The notes under the pieces were generated by a model. It was not told the DNA's origin, searched no databases, and saw only the letters and a program-made list of their open reading frames with translations. The translations under genes and the position numbers were made by a program. From Pyrinomonadaceae bacterium (GTDB taxonomy: Bacteria > Acidobacteriota > Blastocatellia > Pyrinomonadales > Pyrinomonadaceae), in NCBI GenBank assembly GCA_013812565.1, contig JACCTF010000816.1, positions 1 through 10,729 on the forward strand: a stretch of DNA of 10,729 bases. Reading direction: 5' to 3'. Each line of letters opens with the position of its first letter. The stretch's first letter is position 1. Shown one piece after another: positions 7,413 through 10,729 of the stretch.

Positions 7413-8852
7413 CTACTGCTGCTGACCCCACACTTTCGGTGATGTGAATCCACGCGCTTTCGGCTTGATCTTTGGCGCAACGGCTTGTGCCGCCAGCGCA
7501 TCGTAGCGTATGCGAAGCTGTTTTACCTTTTCTGAATTCGTCTCAGCCAGATTGCGCTTCTCAGCAGAATCATCAGCGAGATTGAACAGCTCGACACTGT
7601 CTTGCGAACTTGCGCCTCGCTTGACGCTTTCACTTTCGCTTTCATTCACTTCATCATTCTGATTGTCGCCGTTGAGGATGAGTTTCCAATCACCAACTCG
7701 AATCGCACCTGTGTTTGGCGTAGCGTTAAGCAGAATCTCTTCGTGCGGTGAAGCTTTGCCTTCGGCAATCGTCGCCCACGCATCACGTCCGTCAAGCGGC
7801 AGTCTCTGCTTGAGAGATGCGCCTGCAAGCTTGAGCAACGTCGGATACCAATCCACCATATGCAGCGGTTGATCCACGCTCGAACCGTGCTTGATGCGCC
7901 CTTCCCATGCGGCAAACGCGGCCACACGCACGCCTCCTTCGTAGAGCGTGCCCTTGCCTGCACGCAGTGCTCCGTTGTCTGTCACACGCCCCGGCGCAGG
8001 ACCGCCGTTGTCACTCGAGATGATGATGAGCGTGTTTTTGCGCTGACCCTTTTCATCAAGCGCGGCGATGATCTGCCCGATTGCTTCATCCATCGCCGAG
8101 AGCATCCCGGCATACGTGCGACGTGGCTCCTTCAAAGTGGCGTATCGATTTGTGTACTTCTCCGGTACTTGATGCGGGGCATGAACAGCATTAAAGGGAA
8201 CGTAGAGAAAGAATGGCTTAGTGCCCGCGTTGTCGCGAAGAAACTGGACGGCATCCTTCGCCAGCAGGTGCGTGCTGTAGCCTTCGTCATAACTGGCTTT
8301 GTCGTTGCGGTGCCAATCATGACCGCTATCGCGGTCGTGCGTGAAGTAATCTATCGCGCCGTTGTAATGACCGTACTGATGATCGAAGCCGCGTGCTGTT
8401 GGCAGGTAAGCACTTTGGAAATGTCCGAGATGCCACTTGCCGGTGATCGCCGTGACATACCCGGCTTGCTTCAAAGCCTGTGGCAGCGTGCGCTCTTCTA
8501 GCGGTAATCCGTACTGCGCCCACGGACGCACGACGCCAACCTGCAAGCCGTGGCGCATCGGGTAACGTCCGGTTAGCAAAGCCGCGCGCGTCGGCGAGCA
8601 CACCGGTTGCACATAGAACTGCGCTAGCCGCGCTCCCGAAGCAGCCAGTTTGTCGAGATGCGGGGTGGCAATCTCTTTGCCGCCATTGAAACCAACGTCA
8701 GCAGAACCGAGATCATCGGCCAGGATGAAGACGATGTTCGGACGCCTCGTATTTGACTGCGACATCGCCGTAATAGACGAGATGACGATGAACAGTGTGG
8801 CTATGATGAATTGAGTTGCTATCTTTTGCGAACTGTTGTCTTGAATCTGCAT
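7413..8852 (-). CDS. Exported type I (formylglycine) sulfatase, arylsulfatase B-like (sulfatase 1)
   Basis: I place the start at the ATG at 8852 (479 residues): AAGGA lies 9 nt upstream, and the product then opens with a signal peptide (residues 1 to about 32, IATQFIIATLFIVISSITAM). A longer frame from 9014 would bury this signal behind 54 residues of relic sequence. Metal ligands are Asp46/Asp47 in FILADDLG and Asp281/Asn282 in SSDNGG. Cys85 in CSPTR is the residue oxidised to formylglycine. GKWHLG (Lys139, His141) and Lys300 complete the usual active site. The stretch around Cys85 (QPVCSPTRAALLTGRY), plus MVDWYPTLLKLAG, resembles animal arylsulfatase B (N-acetylgalactosamine-4-sulfatase). 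It should hydrolyse sulfate esters on a glycan outside the cytoplasm. A Ser/Glu-rich insert (about 401-415) and a QQQ tail are oddities. Subfamily and substrate are uncertain. Confidence 0.93.
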   Translation of the reverse strand: MQIQDNSSQKIATQFIIATLFIVISSITAMSQSNTRRPNIVFILADDLGSADVGFNGGKEIATPHLDKLAASGARLAQFYVQPVCSPTRAALLTGRYPMRHGLQVGVVRPWAQYGLPLEERTLPQALKQAGYVTAITGKWHLGHFQSAYLPTARGFDHQYGHYNGAIDYFTHDRDSGHDWHRNDKASYDEGYSTHLLAKDAVQFLRDNAGTKPFFLYVPFNAVHAPHQVPEKYTNRYATLKEPRRTYAGMLSAMDEAIGQIIAALDEKGQRKNTLIIISSDNGGPAPGRVTDNGALRAGKGTLYEGGVRVAAFAAWEGRIKHGSSVDQPLHMVDWYPTLLKLAGASLKQRLPLDGRDAWATIAEGKASPHEEILLNATPNTGAIRVGDWKLILNGDNQNDEVNESESESVKRGASSQDSVELFNLADDSAEKRNLAETNSEKVKQLRIRYDALAAQAVAPKIKPKARGFTSPKVWGQQQ

Positions 8853-8869
8853 TAACTTTATTCCTTTCG

Positions 8870-9009
8870 ATTTGCGCCAAGCAGCAAACGCCATTACGAC
8901 ATCAAATCTTTCTGCATTCGGCTCGCTTGGCAGGCGAAGCGGCAAGGCTCTTCGACTCTTCGGTTTTGTTGACAAGATCGTACAGCTCTCTGCGGGCGAG
9001 CCATCGAAA
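8870..9009 (-). pseudogene. Frameshifted C-terminal relic of a third sulfatase
   Basis: Between the two sulfatase genes one minus-strand frame reads WLARRELYDLVNKTEESKS followed by LAAS (about 9003-8935). This is the typical sulfatase C-terminal pattern 'ELYDL-ND-E--NLA'. It belongs to neither neighbour: sulfatase 2 already has its own copy (ELYNIAADIGEQNDLA) and sulfatase 1 has ELFNLADDSAEKRNLA. A second frame continues with EPNAERFDVVMAFAAWRKSK (about 8924-8865), like the final helix of such proteins, so one frameshift near 8917-8937 has split the tail. The relic is probably what remains of a tandem sulfatase gene after deletion or recombination. It is not expected to make a functional product. 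Confidence 0.6.
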
Positions 9010-9010
9010 T

Positions 9011-10480
9011 TCATTTGCTGTTTCTTCGCTGCTTCTGAGTCGATTCCTTACCAGGCGCATTAGCGGAATTCCTCCCCGCTGGCAACGGCGCACTGACCGA
9101 CTTGATCCAGTCCAGCAGATCGTCGAGAAGTTCGTCGCGCTTCGCTCTGCTTGTTTTGGCCAGATCGTTCTGCTCGCCGATGTCGGCAGCGATGTTGTAA
9201 AGCTCGACCGCAGTGTTGGTGTCGAGTTTCATTCGACCGCCATCGAGCAGCCATTCCTCGTGGTAGAGGTGAAGTTTCCAGTCACCCTTGCGGATGACGC
9301 TTACGGGACGAGTGCGAAAGATTGGGTCACGCCCGCGTATCACAGGATTGTCGAGGTATCCGGGGAAATGCCAGAAGATGGACTGCCTTTTGAGCGCGCC
9401 TTTTCCATTCAGCAACGGTAGCAGGCTTTCCCCATCTAGCGCTTTGCCTTTCAGCACGCTTGTGCTCGCCGCAGCAAGAAATGTTGGATAGAGGTCCACA
9501 TTGTGAATGGGCACAGTCGAGCGCGTGCCGGGTGTCACCACGCCGAGCCAGCGAACGATGAATGGTTCGCGGATGCCTCCTTCATAATAGCCACCCTTGC
9601 TGCCGCGCAACGGCTCTTGTGATGATTGTTGCGTGCCGCCGTTGTCCGAAGTGAAAACAACCAGCGTATTCTGCTCCAGACTCAGGTCTTTCAGCTTCTT
9701 CAGCAGAACTCCTACTCCGTCATCGAGATCGTAAAGACACGCTGCGTAGAGCGCATTGCTGTGCTGGCGACCAGGTTTCTTCGCCTGAAACTTCGCTAGT
9801 GACGAAGGCCGTGCTTCCAGTGCTGTGTGAATTGCGTGGTGCGAGACGTAAGCAAAGAAAGGTTGGCTCTTGTTCTTTTCGATGAACGCAATGGCTTCGC
9901 GAGTCAACGAGTAAATGCCTTTCGGGTCTTCGGGTTCATCACGCCTCGCGTTGGGATTAGGACTGCGCGAATCGAAAACAACATCGAAGCCTTGCTCTTG
10001 CGGCGATGTGCCATCGCTACCTCCCAAATGCCACTTGCCAAAAATGCCGGTGGCGTACCCCGCGGACTTGAGTGCTTCGGCCAAGGTAACGTTCGAGGAT
10101 GGTAATCCGCTCTTATTACGAATCGGGACCAGACGCATTAGGTTTTTCGGCCCGCGTTCGGTGCTGTCTACAGCGTAAACACCATGACGCGGAGTGTACT
10201 GACCTGAGAGAAGACACGCCCGGCTGGGAGCGCAGTTGCCTGCGCCGGCGTATGCCTGCGTGAAGACCATACCGTCCTTCGCCAGCCGATCAATGTTAGG
10301 CGTTTCGTAAAAGTCAGTTCCCTGATAGCCAACATCTCTCCACCCCAAGTCGTCAGCGAAGATCAAGACGATGTTTGGTCGCTGCTCTTTCCGGGTTTGC
10401 GCAGAAACCGAGATGATAAAAAGGAAGATGGGGATGAGGACTAGGATTCTCTTCATTGCAATTGCGATCTGAGAGGTCAT
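9011..10480 (-). CDS. Exported type I (formylglycine) sulfatase (sulfatase 2)
   Basis: The 489-residue product starts at the ATG at 10480, where AAGGAG (10488-10493) stands 7 nt upstream; an internal Met9 lacks a ribosome site. Residues 1-27 are a signal peptide (cleavage near VSA-Q). Metal ligands are Asp43/Asp44 in FADDLGW and Asp279/Asn280 in TSDNGG. Cys83 in NCAPSRACLLSGQYTPRHG is the formylglycine precursor. GKWHLGG (Lys149, His151) and Lys295 in RGSKGGYYEGG complete the site. ELYNIAADIGEQNDLA (425-440) is the standard C-terminal sub-domain, and the last 30 residues are a polar Lys/Gln-rich tail. The type is common in polysaccharide-degrading bacteria; I cannot set the subfamily. It is first in the minus-strand group with sulfatase 1 and the receptor. 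Its TGA overlaps an ATG at 9014 that is in frame with sulfatase 1. It needs a formylglycine-generating enzyme encoded elsewhere. Confidence 0.94.
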   Translation of the reverse strand: MTSQIAIAMKRILVLIPIFLFIISVSAQTRKEQRPNIVLIFADDLGWRDVGYQGTDFYETPNIDRLAKDGMVFTQAYAGAGNCAPSRACLLSGQYTPRHGVYAVDSTERGPKNLMRLVPIRNKSGLPSSNVTLAEALKSAGYATGIFGKWHLGGSDGTSPQEQGFDVVFDSRSPNPNARRDEPEDPKGIYSLTREAIAFIEKNKSQPFFAYVSHHAIHTALEARPSSLAKFQAKKPGRQHSNALYAACLYDLDDGVGVLLKKLKDLSLEQNTLVVFTSDNGGTQQSSQEPLRGSKGGYYEGGIREPFIVRWLGVVTPGTRSTVPIHNVDLYPTFLAAASTSVLKGKALDGESLLPLLNGKGALKRQSIFWHFPGYLDNPVIRGRDPIFRTRPVSVIRKGDWKLHLYHEEWLLDGGRMKLDTNTAVELYNIAADIGEQNDLAKTSRAKRDELLDDLLDWIKSVSAPLPAGRNSANAPGKESTQKQRRNSK

Positions 10481-10729
10481 TTGACTTCTCCTTGTTTAAG
10501 AATTCCGCTGCATGCCTGACGCCCTGACTAGCTGCTTCTTCTCACATGGCAACTTGAGGCATCGCTCAGATTTGGATTATGGAGGGATTTTATGGGTTAA
10601 AAACTTTTTGAAACACACTACTCCGTGCCCTCACCCATACTCCTCAATGAGATGGTAATCAACCATAATTTAAGGCATATTCGACTCTTGATGAACCTTT
10701 GATGATGAGCGTTGAAGCAAGGATTTTGG
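10481..10729 (-). promoter_or_regulatory. Upstream region of the sulfatase group
   Basis: This 249-bp region has no supported ORF and should carry the promoter for the minus-strand group. It is AT-rich between 10570 and 10620, with two TTATGG words (10577-10582 and 10590-10595, plus-strand reading) that give CCATAA on the transcribed strand. No -35/-10 pair is convincing. ATGGT-AATCA-ACCAT (10652-10666) is a short inverted repeat. AATATGCCTT (10672-10681, minus) is shared with the receptor upstream region. The Shine-Dalgarno of sulfatase 2 is at 10488-10493. Confidence 0.4.

Noticed and set aside
7860..8501. 213-codon plus-strand frame
   Set aside because: It is antisense to the catalytic core of sulfatase 1 and reflects codon bias of that gene.
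1..10729. CRISPR array, tRNA, rRNA, phage or defence module
   Set aside because: No regularly spaced repeats, no tRNA cloverleaf-like sequence and no recognisable phage or defence proteins were found on either strand.

Overview
The window looks like a chromosomal segment from a member of the Acidobacteriota, perhaps a Blastocatellia-like lineage. The main reason is the 1139-residue outer-membrane receptor. It has an N-terminal carboxypeptidase-regulatory-like domain, an 'ALNGRN' plug motif and a C-terminal '-GLKLTF' ending, the Oar-like architecture that is greatly expanded in that phylum. Moderate G+C and exported hydrolases with Ala-Gln-type signal cleavage sites fit this. The taxonomic call is inference from protein style only.

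Layout, left to right. Positions 1-1124 (minus strand) hold the first 374 codons of an exported M28-family zinc aminopeptidase with a PA-like insert; it runs off the left edge. A 387-bp divergent spacer follows, holding at most one doubtful 54-codon ORF. Positions 1512-3083 (plus) encode an exported esterase of the PHB-depolymerase/feruloyl-esterase type, fused to a long N-terminal region with a TPR-like start. Positions 3107 to about 3420 are the left part of an IS1-family insertion sequence: probable left end, a hairpin masking the Shine-Dalgarno, and the zinc-ribbon start of the transposase. The rest of the element is gone, followed by about 200 bp of unassigned sequence.

From 3693 to 10480 everything lies on the minus strand, transcribed right to left: sulfatase 2 (9011-10480), a short spacer carrying the frameshifted tail of a third, lost sulfatase (about 8870-9009), sulfatase 1 (7413-8852, resembling arylsulfatase B), a 300-bp spacer with a possible hairpin and a palindrome, and the Oar-like TonB-dependent receptor (3693-7112).

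The likely joint role of the minus-strand block is uptake and desulfation of a sulfated glycan: the receptor would import large or chelated substrates, and the two exported formylglycine sulfatases would remove sulfate esters. No SusD-like lipoprotein, glycoside hydrolase or formylglycine-generating enzyme is visible, so this would be a minimal locus relying on genes elsewhere. The clearest unusual signals are the relic third sulfatase, which points to recombination in a sulfatase array, and the translation-masking hairpin in the decayed IS. I see no CRISPR array, tRNA, rRNA, phage module or obvious new defence system.
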